From the NCBI GenBank assembly GCA_902527635.1, contig CABZPS010000007.1, positions 1 to 40,093 on the forward strand: a stretch of DNA of 40,093 bases, read 5' to 3'. Both the position numbers and the translations under genes were made by a program. Numbering within the stretch: the first letter of the stretch is position 1; every line of letters begins with the position of its first letter. The notes under the pieces are model-generated. The model was not told the DNA's origin and did no database searches. It saw only the letters and a list, made by a program, of their open reading frames with translations. The DNA is from an uncultured Pelagibacteraceae bacterium (lineage in GTDB: Bacteria > Pseudomonadota > Alphaproteobacteria > Pelagibacterales > Pelagibacteraceae). Below, one piece after another: positions 17,524 to 26,166 of the stretch.

Positions 17524-19599
17524 ATGAAAATACCACAACTAAAAAAAAAACCAGAAAGAAAATCTTGTCACAATGTTGCATGGGAAGATAATTATAGTTG
17601 GATTCATCAAGAAAATATCCTCGAGGTTTTAAAAGATGGATCAAAATTACTTCCTGAAGTTAGAAAATATCTAGAGGAAGAAAATAATTACACAGATCAT
17701 ATTTTGAAGGATAATAAAGAAATTGAAAAAAAATTATTTCATGAAATTAAAGGTCGAATAAAATTGGATGACGTTTCACCTCCATTCAAAGACATTAGAT
17801 ATGAGTATTGGACGAAAACAACAGCCAAAGGAAATTATTCTATAAAACTTAGAAAAAAAATTGGCTCTAATGAGATAGAGGAAATTTGGAATGGAGACAA
17901 AGAAAAAGAAAAATTTAAAACAAAGTATTTCGGCATTGGAGATTTAGAGGTAAGTTATAACGATAAATATTTGGGATACTCATTAGATTTAAAAGGATCA
18001 GAATATTATACAATTTATTTAAGAGATATTTTGACTGGAAAAGAAATAACAGAACAAATAGAAGAAACTAGTGGCAGTATAACTTTTAGTTTGGATGATA
18101 AATTTATATTTTATTCAAAACTTGATAAATTTCACAGACCTAGAAAAATTTATAGGCATAAAATTGGAACACCTATTAAGAACGATGAATTAATTTTTGA
18201 GGAAAAAAGTGAAGCATTTACAGTTGGAATAAGTTTAAGTTCAGACGAAAAATATTTCTTTATTACAACCTCAGATCATAATACTTCAGAACAATATTAC
18301 TTTAAAGTTAATGAACATAAACCTGAGCCAAAATTAATAAAAAAAAGAAAAAGAGGTATAATCTATTCAATTTCATCTTGGAATAATTATTTTTATTGTC
18401 ATACAAACGAAGATGCTGAAGATTTCAAAATAGAGAGATGTAGTGATTTATCTCAACAAAATTGGGAAATTTATATAGATGCTAAAGATGAAGTTCTTAT
18501 AGGAGGCTTAATATTCTTAAATGATTGGATTATAAGAAGTGAAAAGTCAAATGCTCTTGGGAAATTATACTTAAGAAATATAAAAACAAATTTAGAGGAG
18601 GAGTTAATATTTTCCGATGAAGAAGTAATTGTCCCTGGTATTTCATTGACTCAAAGAGATAAAAATACTGATCTAGTTTATTTGTCATATTCATCTCCAA
18701 AGACGCCTGGAAAAACTTATCTTTATGATTTAAAGACGAAAGAAAAACAATTAGTAAAAGAACAGGAAATTCCATCAGGTCATAATACTGATGATTATAT
18801 TGTTGAAAGATTAGAATGCTCTTCTCACGATGGTAGATTGATACCTATTACAATAACTAGACACAAAAAAACTAAAATTGATGGGTCGGCAAATTTACTA
18901 CTATATGGTTATGGATCCTATGGTAATTCAATGTCTCCTGATTTCTCATCAACTAGACTTAGTCTAATTAACAGAGATATCATTTGGGTTACTGCTCATA
19001 TCAGAGGTGGGATGGAAAGAGGAATGAAATGGTGGAAAGAAGGTAAACTTCTCAATAAAAAAAATACTTTTAAAGATTTCATTGCTGTTGCAAAATACTT
19101 AATTGAAAAAAATTATACATCAAAAGGTAAAATAATTGGTATGGGTGGTTCGGCAGGAGGTTTACTGATGGGCGCAGTGGTAAACGAAACACCTGAATTA
19201 TTTTTAGGAATTGTAATGGCAGTGCCTTTTGTAGATTCACTTACCACAAATTTAGATCATTCACTTCCATTAACAGTTGGAGAGTTTGATGAGTTTGGTA
19301 ACGCAAAAGATAATAAGCATCATTTTGAATACATTTATTCTTATGCTCCATACAATAATATAAAAAAAATGGATTATCCTCATATTTTAATTACAACTAG
19401 CTTAAGTGATAATAGAGTTTTATTTGATGAACCTGCAAAATTTACAGCGAAACTAAGAGATTACAAAACTGATAACAATCTACTTTTACTTAAGACGGAA
19501 ATGAATGCGGGTCACGGTGGTAAATCTGGTCGAGATGGTGCTATAGAAGAAATTGCTTTTGATTATGGATTTATTTTAAAAATTTCACATAAAATTTAA
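17524..19599 (+). CDS. ptrB: Oligopeptidase B (S9A prolyl-oligopeptidase family)
   Basis: 691 residues, full length. The N-terminal half is the seven-bladed propeller that gates the active site. The C-terminal alpha/beta-hydrolase domain has the nucleophile motif GGSAGGLLMG and the catalytic His in NAGHGG. LLLYGYGSYGNSM and HIRGGMERG are diagnostic for this family. Oligopeptidase B cleaves short peptides after Lys/Arg in the cytosol. The start is the ATG at 17524, and the gene is divergent from the J-domain gene. The hsp20 promoter begins 9 bp after its stop. Confidence 0.93.
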   Translation: MKIPQLKKKPERKSCHNVAWEDNYSWIHQENILEVLKDGSKLLPEVRKYLEEENNYTDHILKDNKEIEKKLFHEIKGRIKLDDVSPPFKDIRYEYWTKTTAKGNYSIKLRKKIGSNEIEEIWNGDKEKEKFKTKYFGIGDLEVSYNDKYLGYSLDLKGSEYYTIYLRDILTGKEITEQIEETSGSITFSLDDKFIFYSKLDKFHRPRKIYRHKIGTPIKNDELIFEEKSEAFTVGISLSSDEKYFFITTSDHNTSEQYYFKVNEHKPEPKLIKKRKRGIIYSISSWNNYFYCHTNEDAEDFKIERCSDLSQQNWEIYIDAKDEVLIGGLIFLNDWIIRSEKSNALGKLYLRNIKTNLEEELIFSDEEVIVPGISLTQRDKNTDLVYLSYSSPKTPGKTYLYDLKTKEKQLVKEQEIPSGHNTDDYIVERLECSSHDGRLIPITITRHKKTKIDGSANLLLYGYGSYGNSMSPDFSSTRLSLINRDIIWVTAHIRGGMERGMKWWKEGKLLNKKNTFKDFIAVAKYLIEKNYTSKGKIIGMGGSAGGLLMGAVVNETPELFLGIVMAVPFVDSLTTNLDHSLPLTVGEFDEFGNAKDNKHHFEYIYSYAPYNNIKKMDYPHILITTSLSDNRVLFDEPAKFTAKLRDYKTDNNLLLLKTEMNAGHGGKSGRDGAIEEIAFDYGFILKISHKI

Positions 19600-19607
19600 T
19601 AAAACTA

Positions 19608-19635
19608 CTTGAAAAAAAAAATTTAATTCCCATAT
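19608..19635 (+). promoter_or_regulatory. Sigma-32 (RpoH) heat-shock promoter of hsp20
   Basis: CTTGAAA at 19608-19614 and CCCATAT at 19629-19635 are separated by 14 bp. This is an almost ideal sigma-32 promoter (CTTGAAA, 11-16 bp, CCCCATNT). The predicted start, about 7 nt downstream near 19642, coincides with the base of the first hairpin of the hsp20 leader. It lies in the gap after ptrB. Confidence 0.85.
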
Positions 19636-19642
19636 AGATTTA

Positions 19643-19696
19643 GTAAGTCGCCTTATGGGACTTGCGTAAATAAACTTGCTTAAAAAAGGAGGATAT
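19643..19696 (+). promoter_or_regulatory. Putative ROSE-like RNA thermometer in the hsp20 5' UTR
   Basis: Hairpin I is GTAAGTC(G)CC-TTAT-GGGACTTGC (19643-19665), about 9 bp with one bulged G and one G.U pair. Hairpin II sequesters the Shine-Dalgarno. CUUGCU (19675-19680) pairs with AGGAG (19687-19691) through U-A, C-G, a bulged G, U.G, U-A and C-G, around a UAAAAA loop. UUGCU opposite AGGA is the signature of ROSE thermometers, which open at heat-shock temperature. The leader is only about 55 nt, shorter than classical ROSE elements. The assignment is by eye; no folding calculation was run. Confidence 0.65.
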
Positions 19697-20143
19697 ATGA
19701 CAAGTAAGGATCTATCTATATTCAACTCACTAAGACCTTTCTCAATTGGTTTTGACGACATGTTTGACCAGTTTGAAAGCATGTTGGGCAATGGAAATTT
19801 GACTATGCAGTCGAATTATCCACCATACAACATTAGAAAAACTGGTAAAGACAACTACTCAATAGAGATTGCTCTTGCTGGTTTTAGTAAGAAAGATGTT
19901 GAGGTTGAGTTTGAAGATAATTTGCTAACCGTTAGAACAAAACAAATTAGCAAATCTGATGAAAAAAATGAAGTTGATGAAATAATTCACAAAGGTATTT
20001 CACAAAGACAATTTGCTAGATCATTCACTATAGCGGACGATGTTAAAGTGAATGGTGCTGAGTTAAAAGATGGTCTTTTAACAGTAGCTTGTGAAAGAAT
20101 TTTACCAGATCATAAGAAAAAAAGACTTATTGAAATTAGATAA
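19697..20143 (+). CDS. Small heat-shock protein Hsp20/IbpA
   Basis: The ORF track begins at a TTG (19676), but that includes the Shine-Dalgarno; the true start is the ATG at 19697 just after AAGGAGGATAT. The 148-residue product has an IbpA-like N terminus (PFSIGFDDMFDQFESML) and the alpha-crystallin domain from YNIRKTGKDNY. LAGFSKKDVEVEFEDNLLTVR and ELKDGLLTV are the characteristic strands. The C-terminal LIEIR resembles an I-x-I tail. Small Hsps hold unfolded proteins for DnaK/ClpB. Regulation is likely double: RpoH promoter plus RNA thermometer. Confidence 0.95.
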   Translation: MTSKDLSIFNSLRPFSIGFDDMFDQFESMLGNGNLTMQSNYPPYNIRKTGKDNYSIEIALAGFSKKDVEVEFEDNLLTVRTKQISKSDEKNEVDEIIHKGISQRQFARSFTIADDVKVNGAELKDGLLTVACERILPDHKKKRLIEIR

Positions 20144-20152
20144 GTGGAGGCC

Positions 20153-20182
20153 TTACTTGCGGGGAAAAATCCTCGCAAGTAA
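20153..20182. terminator. Long hairpin between hsp20 and the convergent lipoprotein gene
   Basis: TTACTTGCGGGG-AAAAA-TCCTCGCAAGTAA forms a 9-bp perfect outer stem plus an inner GG/CC pairing, the most stable hairpin in the window. It sits 10 bp after the hsp20 stop and just past the lipoprotein stop. Neither side has a strong T-tract, so it may also act as a 3' stabiliser rather than a simple intrinsic terminator. Confidence 0.65.
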
Positions 20183-20185
20183 ACT

Positions 20186-20488
20186 TTAAAAACACCCATT
20201 AGATACAAAGCCTATTACAACATTTTCCGAATTTATTTCAAATCTTCTTTCACAGGGAATTAGGTATTTTTTTGTATTATAAATAAACACTAAATTACCT
20301 TCTGCATTTTTGAAATCTTCCTCAGGTTTTCCTAATTCCATTTTAAGCTTGCTTGCAGACTTTCCAATAAATTCACTTAATTTTTCGTTTTCTTTTTCCA
20401 CTATAGCATCAGTTTTTTGCTTCACTGTTTGACATCCAGTTAAAAGTAAAAAAGTTGATAAAATTACTAAAATTATTTTAATTCTCAT
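20186..20488 (-). CDS. Small lipoprotein, SmpA/OmlA-like
   Basis: A 100-residue protein. The N-terminal signal ends in the lipobox LLTGC, with lipidated Cys19 (QTVKQ follows). The mature region (GKPEEDFKNAEGNLVFIYNTKKY) resembles the small alpha/beta SmpA/BamE-type fold, and two further cysteines (residues 78 and 99) could form a disulfide. No direct BamE motif is convincing, so I only suggest an envelope role. The upstream DNA contains TTGACA plus GAGTGCTAA; the usual -10 would abut the ATG, so a leaderless transcript is possible. Confidence 0.78.
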   Translation of the reverse strand: MRIKIILVILSTFLLLTGCQTVKQKTDAIVEKENEKLSEFIGKSASKLKMELGKPEEDFKNAEGNLVFIYNTKKYLIPCERRFEINSENVVIGFVSNGCF

Positions 20489-20620
20489 TAGATAGAATTA
20501 GCACTCAATTGTGTCAAAAGATTAGCTTTAAAGTTGAAAACTACTAATTTTATACAAAAAAATACTTTTTTTACTGTATTTAATTGTACTAATTATTAAT
20601 TATTAATTTTAATTTATCAA

Positions 20621-22120
20621 ATGAATACAAAACTCAAGGTATCTAAAGTCTCAAAAATTTACCCAGGTTGTATAGCAAACGATAATGTATCTTTAGATTT
20701 TGAAAGTGGAAAAATTTACGCTTTGTTAGGAGAGAATGGTGCGGGTAAGTCCACTTTAGTAAAAATATTGTCAGGTGTAATTAATCCTGATGAAGGTCAA
20801 ATTTTCTTAAACGATAAACTCCTTAAACTTGCTTCGCCCAAAGATGCCAAAAATAATAATATAGGAATGGTTTTTCAACATTTTAATCTTTTTGAAACAC
20901 TGTCGGTTTTTGAAAATTTAAGCATCGATAGTGAAAAAAATAATGATCAATTAAGAATTCTAGTTAATAATATTCTAAAAAAATATAATTTCAAAATTGA
21001 CTTAGATGTTCCAATTTTAAATCTTTCTGCAGGTCAAAAACAGAAGGTTGAAATTGTAAGATGTCTGATAAGAAATCCAAAAGTATTAATAATGGACGAG
21101 CCTACCTCTGTTTTAACAGAGCAAGAAACAGAAGACCTATTTTTGTCGTTAAAAAAATTTTCTAAAGAAGGAATTTTAATTATTTATATTACTCACAAAT
21201 TAAAAGAGGTTTTGTCGTTATGTGATGAAGTTGCTGTAATGAGAAAAGGTAAAGTTGTATCTATAAGTAGAACAGTTGATGAAGAACTATCAAGTTTAGC
21301 AAATAAAATGATTGGAGAAAGTTTAAACAAAATAAAAAAAATGACTTCAAATAATTTAAGTGGAGAACAAATTTTGAGGGTTTCAAGGCTAAATTTTAAT
21401 AGTGAGGATCCATACGAAGTTAATTTAGTAGATATAAATTTTACTCTTAATAAAGGAGAATGCCTTGGAATAGCAGGCATATCAGGAAACGGCCAAAATG
21501 AATTATTTCAAATTTTAAGTGGTGAGACACTATCAAATAGTGGTTCTATTAAGTTTAGAAGTAAAGAAATTGGCAAATTAAACCCAAAGGAAAGAAGGGA
21601 ATATTTAATGGCCTTTTCACCTGAAGATCGAATATCCCAAGCAGCTGTTCCTTCATTAAAAATTTATGAAAACGTAGCACTTAATAATTTTAAAACCTCT
21701 AATTTTTTTGAAAAAGGTCTTTTTAATGAAAGAAAAATTAAAGATCACTCAAAAAAAATTCTATCAAATTTTTCAGTAAATACGGATAATGTTAATCTTA
21801 GAAGTCAATTTTTATCTGGTGGAAACCTTCAAAAATTAATTTTAGGGAGAGAATTAATTACATCACCGGAGTTATTAATATGTTTTAATCCGACCTGGGG
21901 TCTAGATGTTGGAGCAATAAATTATATTCACCAAACACTTTTAAAAATAAATGAGCAAGGAAAATCTATAATCCTTATTTCAACAGATAATGATGAGCTT
22001 CTACAACTCAGTGATAGAATTTCAGTAATTAATAAAGGTAAGCTCTCAAAAATAATGAGTGCTAAAGAGGTTAATCCTGAAAAGTTGGGACTTTTAATGG
22101 GTGGAGGGTTAGTTGATTAA
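20621..22120 (+). CDS. BMP-type ABC transporter ATPase (two NBDs, nucleoside-type)
   Basis: A 499-residue duplicated ATPase of the sugar/nucleoside (RbsA/NupO-like) class. NBD1 has Walker A GENGAGKST (37-45), signature LSAGQ and Walker B LIMDEPTS. NBD2 has degenerate GISGNGQNE, signature LSGGNLQK and FNPTWGLDVGA. This one-good, one-degenerate arrangement is normal for the family. It energises the two permeases encoded directly downstream, with an 8-nt overlap. No Shine-Dalgarno is seen before its ATG. Confidence 0.93.
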   Translation: MNTKLKVSKVSKIYPGCIANDNVSLDFESGKIYALLGENGAGKSTLVKILSGVINPDEGQIFLNDKLLKLASPKDAKNNNIGMVFQHFNLFETLSVFENLSIDSEKNNDQLRILVNNILKKYNFKIDLDVPILNLSAGQKQKVEIVRCLIRNPKVLIMDEPTSVLTEQETEDLFLSLKKFSKEGILIIYITHKLKEVLSLCDEVAVMRKGKVVSISRTVDEELSSLANKMIGESLNKIKKMTSNNLSGEQILRVSRLNFNSEDPYEVNLVDINFTLNKGECLGIAGISGNGQNELFQILSGETLSNSGSIKFRSKEIGKLNPKERREYLMAFSPEDRISQAAVPSLKIYENVALNNFKTSNFFEKGLFNERKIKDHSKKILSNFSVNTDNVNLRSQFLSGGNLQKLILGRELITSPELLICFNPTWGLDVGAINYIHQTLLKINEQGKSIILISTDNDELLQLSDRISVINKGKLSKIMSAKEVNPEKLGLLMGGGLVD

Positions 22121-23186
22121 AATTGAAAGACGTAATGAGACTTCAAATTTAATTTATTTTTTAACCCCTGTGCTTGCAATTTTTTTGACCTTAGTAACAG
22201 GGGCAATTATATTTTATCTGCTTGGTTTTAAACCTTTAGAGGCTCTAAAATTTTTTTTTGTTACACCCATTTCAGATTTATATGGTCTAAGTGAGCTTCT
22301 TGTAAAAGCAACCCCACTTTGTTTGATAGCTATCGGTTTATCTTTTTGTTTTAAAAGTAATAACTGGAATATTGGAGCAGAAGGACAATTAACATTTGGG
22401 GGAATTGTTGGTGGAGGTGTTGCCTTGTTATTTTATAATCATGAGGGTGTTTATGTTTTACCTTTAATAATCTTGGCAGGTGCATTTGGTGGAATGGTAT
22501 TTGCAATGATACCTGCAATTTTAAAAATTTATTTTAATACTAATGAAATATTGGTTAGTTTGATGCTTGTTTATGTATCTAAACTATTATTAGATTATCT
22601 TGTTGTTGGTCCTTGGAGTAACCCAGAGGGATTTAACTTTCCTGAGACAAGACAATTTAGTGACTCTGCTAGATTACCTATTTTATTTGAGGGTCTTCGA
22701 ATTCATGCTGGAATTTTTATTGCTCTCGTCAGTGTTTTTTTAGCTTGGGTTGTTTTATTTAAAACCTATTTAGGTTTTCAAATTAAAGTTTCAGGATTAA
22801 GTTTGAAGACTGCGAAGTATGCAGGTTTTAAAGGTAGAAAAATGATACTACTAGTATTTATGGTTAGCGGTGCATGTGCTGGTCTTGCAGGAGTTGGTGA
22901 AATCACCGGTCCTATAGGACAGCTACATAGAATGATTTCACCTGAATATGGATTTACAGCAATAATTGTTGCTTTTTTAGGTCGTCTTAATCCAATTGGT
23001 ATTGTATTTGCATCTTTAATTGTAGCGCTGACTTACTTAGGTGCTGAAACAGCACAAATATTTTTACAAGTACCAAAATATACAGGACAAGTATTTCAAG
23101 GAATGATTCTATTTTTTCTTCTTGCATCTGATTTCTTACTTTTTTTTAGAATAAAACTTTCAGGATTTAAAAAATATGAATATTGA
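22113..23186 (+). CDS. BMP-type ABC transporter permease 1 (NupP-like)
   Basis: 357 residues with about eight to ten membrane helices, in the BPD_transp_2 / branched-chain-type fold. NWNIGAEGQLTFGGIVGG and IIVAFLGRLNPIGI are typical of nucleoside-class permeases. The start is the TTG at 22113, preceded by GGAGGG; it overlaps the ATPase stop by 8 nt and implies translational coupling. It pairs with permease 2. Confidence 0.92.
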   Translation: MIKIERRNETSNLIYFLTPVLAIFLTLVTGAIIFYLLGFKPLEALKFFFVTPISDLYGLSELLVKATPLCLIAIGLSFCFKSNNWNIGAEGQLTFGGIVGGGVALLFYNHEGVYVLPLIILAGAFGGMVFAMIPAILKIYFNTNEILVSLMLVYVSKLLLDYLVVGPWSNPEGFNFPETRQFSDSARLPILFEGLRIHAGIFIALVSVFLAWVVLFKTYLGFQIKVSGLSLKTAKYAGFKGRKMILLVFMVSGACAGLAGVGEITGPIGQLHRMISPEYGFTAIIVAFLGRLNPIGIVFASLIVALTYLGAETAQIFLQVPKYTGQVFQGMILFFLLASDFLLFFRIKLSGFKKYEY

Positions 23187-24108
23187 TATTAATTTTCTCG
23201 GAATTCTAATTGGGGCTATTATGGCATCCTCTGTTCCTCTAATACTTGCAGCCTCAGGAGAGCTTATAACAGAGAGATCTGGAGTATTAAATTTAGGTGT
23301 TGAAGGAATGATGATAATAGGTGCAATTTCAGGTTTCGCATTAATGGTAATTACTGATAATTTATTTTTAGCAATAATTGGATCTATGCTTTCTGGTTTA
23401 TTATTATCTTTTATATTTGGATTTCTCACTCAATCGCTTTTAACAAATCATGTAGCGTCAGGACTTGCACTTACCATTTTTGGTATTGGTTTATCTGCAA
23501 TGATTGGAAAAGATTTCGTAGGAATACCCGGAAAGGAATTTCCTTTGTTGTTTGTAAATCTAAAAGAAGCAATCCCTTTGTTTGGGCCTATTTTTTTTGG
23601 ACATTCAATCGTTTTTTATTTTGCGTTCTTACTTCCTTTTGGAACTAACTATTTTTTGAGGAAAACTAAAATTGGCTTGATTGTAAGAGCGGTGGGAGAT
23701 TCCCCTGTATCTGCAGCTAATCAAGGTATTAACGTCTTACTAGTAAGGTATTGTTGTATTCTTTATGGAGGAGCAATGTGTGGCTTGGGAGGGGCTTATC
23801 TTTCACTTATTTATACTCCTCAGTGGATTGAAAATATGACTGCTGGTAGAGGCTGGATAGCACTAGCGTTGGTAGTTTTTGCAACATGGAGCCCTCTTAA
23901 AGTTTTAGCTGGGGCAATTATATTTGGAGGTATAACTATTCTTCAGTTGCATATGCAAGCCATGGGGATAAGAATTCCAGTTCAATTTTTAAGTGCATTA
24001 CCATATATAATGACAATTGTTGTTTTGGTAATAATTTCTCGTGACAGTAGAAAAATAAAACTTAATACTCCTACTTCATTGGGGCAAATCTTCTATAAGG
24101 AAAAGTGA
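23176..24108 (+). CDS. BMP-type ABC transporter permease 2 (NupQ-like)
   Basis: 310-residue permease of the same family, with about eight membrane helices. The segment RSGVLNLGVEGMMIIGAISGF is the nucleoside-type signature shared with the first permease. It overlaps permease 1 by 11 nt (ATG at 23176). Together they form the heterodimeric channel of the importer. Only 88 bp separates it from the binding protein, which has its own Shine-Dalgarno (AAAGGGGAA). Confidence 0.93.
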   Translation: MNIDINFLGILIGAIMASSVPLILAASGELITERSGVLNLGVEGMMIIGAISGFALMVITDNLFLAIIGSMLSGLLLSFIFGFLTQSLLTNHVASGLALTIFGIGLSAMIGKDFVGIPGKEFPLLFVNLKEAIPLFGPIFFGHSIVFYFAFLLPFGTNYFLRKTKIGLIVRAVGDSPVSAANQGINVLLVRYCCILYGGAMCGLGGAYLSLIYTPQWIENMTAGRGWIALALVVFATWSPLKVLAGAIIFGGITILQLHMQAMGIRIPVQFLSALPYIMTIVVLVIISRDSRKIKLNTPTSLGQIFYKEK

Positions 24109-24196
24109 TGTTAGCTATTCCAAAATAAATATTTTTTTTTAAGAAAATTTGTTTAGGCTACAGAATCATTAATTATAAATTTAAAGGGGAAATAAA

Positions 24197-25261
24197 ATGT
24201 ATAAATATTTTTTAAGATTATTAGCATTAGTGTTACTTTTGCTTGGATTTAGCATGAACGCAAATGCTGAATTTAAAGTTGGTTTTGTTTATGTCGGTCC
24301 AACAGGAGATCATGGTTGGACATACCAACATGATGAGGGAAGAAAAGCAGTTGAAGCTGCTGGAATAAAAACTACTTATGTTGAAAGTGTTCCAGAGGGT
24401 GCTGATGCTGAAAGGGTGATTAGACAATTAGCTCAATCTGGTCATGATCTTATTTTCACAACAAGTTTTGGATATATGGATCCGACCAATAAAGTGGCTA
24501 AAGATTTTCCAAATGTAAAATTTGAGCACGCTACTGGTTACAAAAGAGAGCACTCAAATGTTTCCACATATTCTGCGAGATTTTATGAAGGCAGAACTCT
24601 TTTAGGGCACATGGCTGGAAAAATGACGAAAACAAACGTTATTGGATATATTGCATCTTTCCCAATTCCTGAAGTTATAAGAGGTATAAATGCAATGACT
24701 TTAGCAGCTCAAAAAGTTAATCCCAATATTAAGACTAAAATTGTTTGGGTTTTTACTTGGTATGATCCAGGAAAAGAATCTGAAGCAGCACAAGCTTTAA
24801 TAGATCAGGGAGCAGATATTATAATGCAACATACTGACAGTACTGCACCAGTTCAAGTAGCGGAGAAAGCTGGCGTTTGGTCTTTTGGACAAGCTAGTGA
24901 TATGCAAAGGTTTGCACCAAAATCAATTTTAACATCTATAATTGATGATTGGGCTCCATATTATGTTGAAAGATCTATTGCAGCAAGAGATGGTACATGG
25001 AAACAACAAGATACCTGGCATGGATTAAAAGAGGGGATGGTAGCAATGGCCCCTTATAATTCTGCAATGGGAAGTGGATTAGTTAAGGAAGTAGAAAAAC
25101 TACAAAAAGACCTAGCTTCCGGTAAAGCCCATTCATTTACAGGTCCAATATATGATCAGAAAGGCAATTTACTTGTTGCAAAAGGTAAGGTCGCAGATGA
25201 TGGAATGTTGGCAGGCATGAGCGTATATGTTAAAGGAGTTGAAGGAGATATCCCAAAATAA
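24197..25261 (+). CDS. BMP-family periplasmic substrate-binding protein
   Basis: 354 residues. Signal peptide of about 24 residues ending ANA, then FKVGFVYVGPTGDHGWTYQHDEG, the Bmp/PnrA-like lead sequence. GYIASFPIPEVIRGINA and GADIIMQHTDS are further family blocks. PnrA-like proteins bind purine nucleosides and are the best guide to ligand, together with the phosphoribosyltransferase next door. It is the last gene of the importer operon and is followed by a bidirectional terminator. The ligand is inferred, not shown. Confidence 0.93.
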   Translation: MYKYFLRLLALVLLLLGFSMNANAEFKVGFVYVGPTGDHGWTYQHDEGRKAVEAAGIKTTYVESVPEGADAERVIRQLAQSGHDLIFTTSFGYMDPTNKVAKDFPNVKFEHATGYKREHSNVSTYSARFYEGRTLLGHMAGKMTKTNVIGYIASFPIPEVIRGINAMTLAAQKVNPNIKTKIVWVFTWYDPGKESEAAQALIDQGADIIMQHTDSTAPVQVAEKAGVWSFGQASDMQRFAPKSILTSIIDDWAPYYVERSIAARDGTWKQQDTWHGLKEGMVAMAPYNSAMGSGLVKEVEKLQKDLASGKAHSFTGPIYDQKGNLLVAKGKVADDGMLAGMSVYVKGVEGDIPK

Positions 25262-25277
25262 TAATAGTGTAAGAAAT

Positions 25278-25307
25278 AAAAGGTCAGCTTTAACTGGCCT
25301 TTTATTT
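25278..25307. terminator. Bidirectional terminator between the BMP gene and the PRT gene
   Basis: AAAAGGTCAG-CTTTAA-CTGGCCTTTT is a 10-bp stem with one G.U pair. On the plus strand it is followed by a T-rich ATTTT; on the minus strand by TTTTATTT. It overlaps the last codon of the minus-strand phosphoribosyltransferase gene and so serves both convergent operons. Confidence 0.87.
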
Positions 25308-25841
25308 TAGGTGTTTTTTATTTAATCCTTCAATATCAATTTCATCGTAATATTCGTAAGGTTGAACAATCCATGGATCACCATCTAATAATACTGGACA
25401 ATAATCTGGTCTGAATATTGAGGATTTTTTCTTCCATAAACATGCTGTTCTAATCTCTTTTATATGACTTTTAATAGGCTGGTATTGGTTAAGCCAATCA
25501 ATACTTTTATTTAGTGTTAAACCTGTATCAGATAAATCATCAACTAATAATATATTTTTGAAATCTTCATTTTTTGCAATTGCACTCATGTCTCTTGCAA
25601 AAATTAATTCTCCTTGTTGATCTTCAACAGTTACTCCAGAATAGCTCTGAATTACAACATAGGCTGTAGGAATTTTAAAAATTCGAGATAAAATATCAAT
25701 TATTGGTGCAGCACCTCTCATAATACCTACAAGAACTGTGGGGTTATAATCTTTGTTAATTTGTATTGCTAGTTTTTCAACTATTTTAGTATACTCATTA
25801 AAGTTGATAATCAATTTCTCTGCCATGAAATTTATTATCAT
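25302..25841 (-). CDS. Purine-type phosphoribosyltransferase
   Basis: 179 residues (the first ATG at 25841 is used; a second at 25826, MAEKL, is equally plausible). The PRPP-binding motif ILLVDDLSDTGLT and the substrate block DPWIVQPYEY match the xanthine/hypoxanthine-guanine phosphoribosyltransferase-like COG2236 group. These convert a purine base and PRPP to a nucleotide. Placed convergent to a BMP importer with which it shares a terminator, it suggests import followed by salvage. Exact base preference cannot be read from the sequence. Confidence 0.85.
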   Translation of the reverse strand: MIINFMAEKLIINFNEYTKIVEKLAIQINKDYNPTVLVGIMRGAAPIIDILSRIFKIPTAYVVIQSYSGVTVEDQQGELIFARDMSAIAKNEDFKNILLVDDLSDTGLTLNKSIDWLNQYQPIKSHIKEIRTACLWKKKSSIFRPDYCPVLLDGDPWIVQPYEYYDEIDIEGLNKKHLK

Positions 25842-25869
25842 AATTAAAATTATTTAAAAAGGAGAAATC

Positions 25870-26166
25870 ATGAAAGCATATTGGATAAGTTTATACTTAA
25901 AAGTAGATAATCAAGAAAATTTAAAAAAATATGCGGAGACTGTTACTCCAATAATAAAAAGTTATGGTGGTTTGCCTCTTGTTAGAGGAGGAAAACATAC
26001 AACTTTTGACGGTGACGATTTTTTAAGAACCGTGGTTTGGGAATTTCCTAATTTCGAACAAGCATTAAAGTGTCATGAATCAAAAGAATATAAAGCTGGT
26101 TGGGCATTAGCAAAAAAAACAACTTTTAGACATATGCAAATAGTAGAGGGTTTTAGTACTGAATAG
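25870..26166 (+). CDS. DUF1330 family protein
   Basis: 98 residues, a ferredoxin-like-fold protein. The pattern VDNQENLKKYAETVTPIIKSYGG...LVRGGKH, then RTVVWEFPNFEQALKCHESKEYKA, is typical of DUF1330. The gene has a good Shine-Dalgarno (AAAAGGAGAAATC). Function of the family is not known; members are often found beside metabolic genes. It overlaps the convergent glycosylase gene by 14 bp and is divergent from the PRT gene. Confidence 0.85.
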   Translation: MKAYWISLYLKVDNQENLKKYAETVTPIIKSYGGLPLVRGGKHTTFDGDDFLRTVVWEFPNFEQALKCHESKEYKAGWALAKKTTFRHMQIVEGFSTE

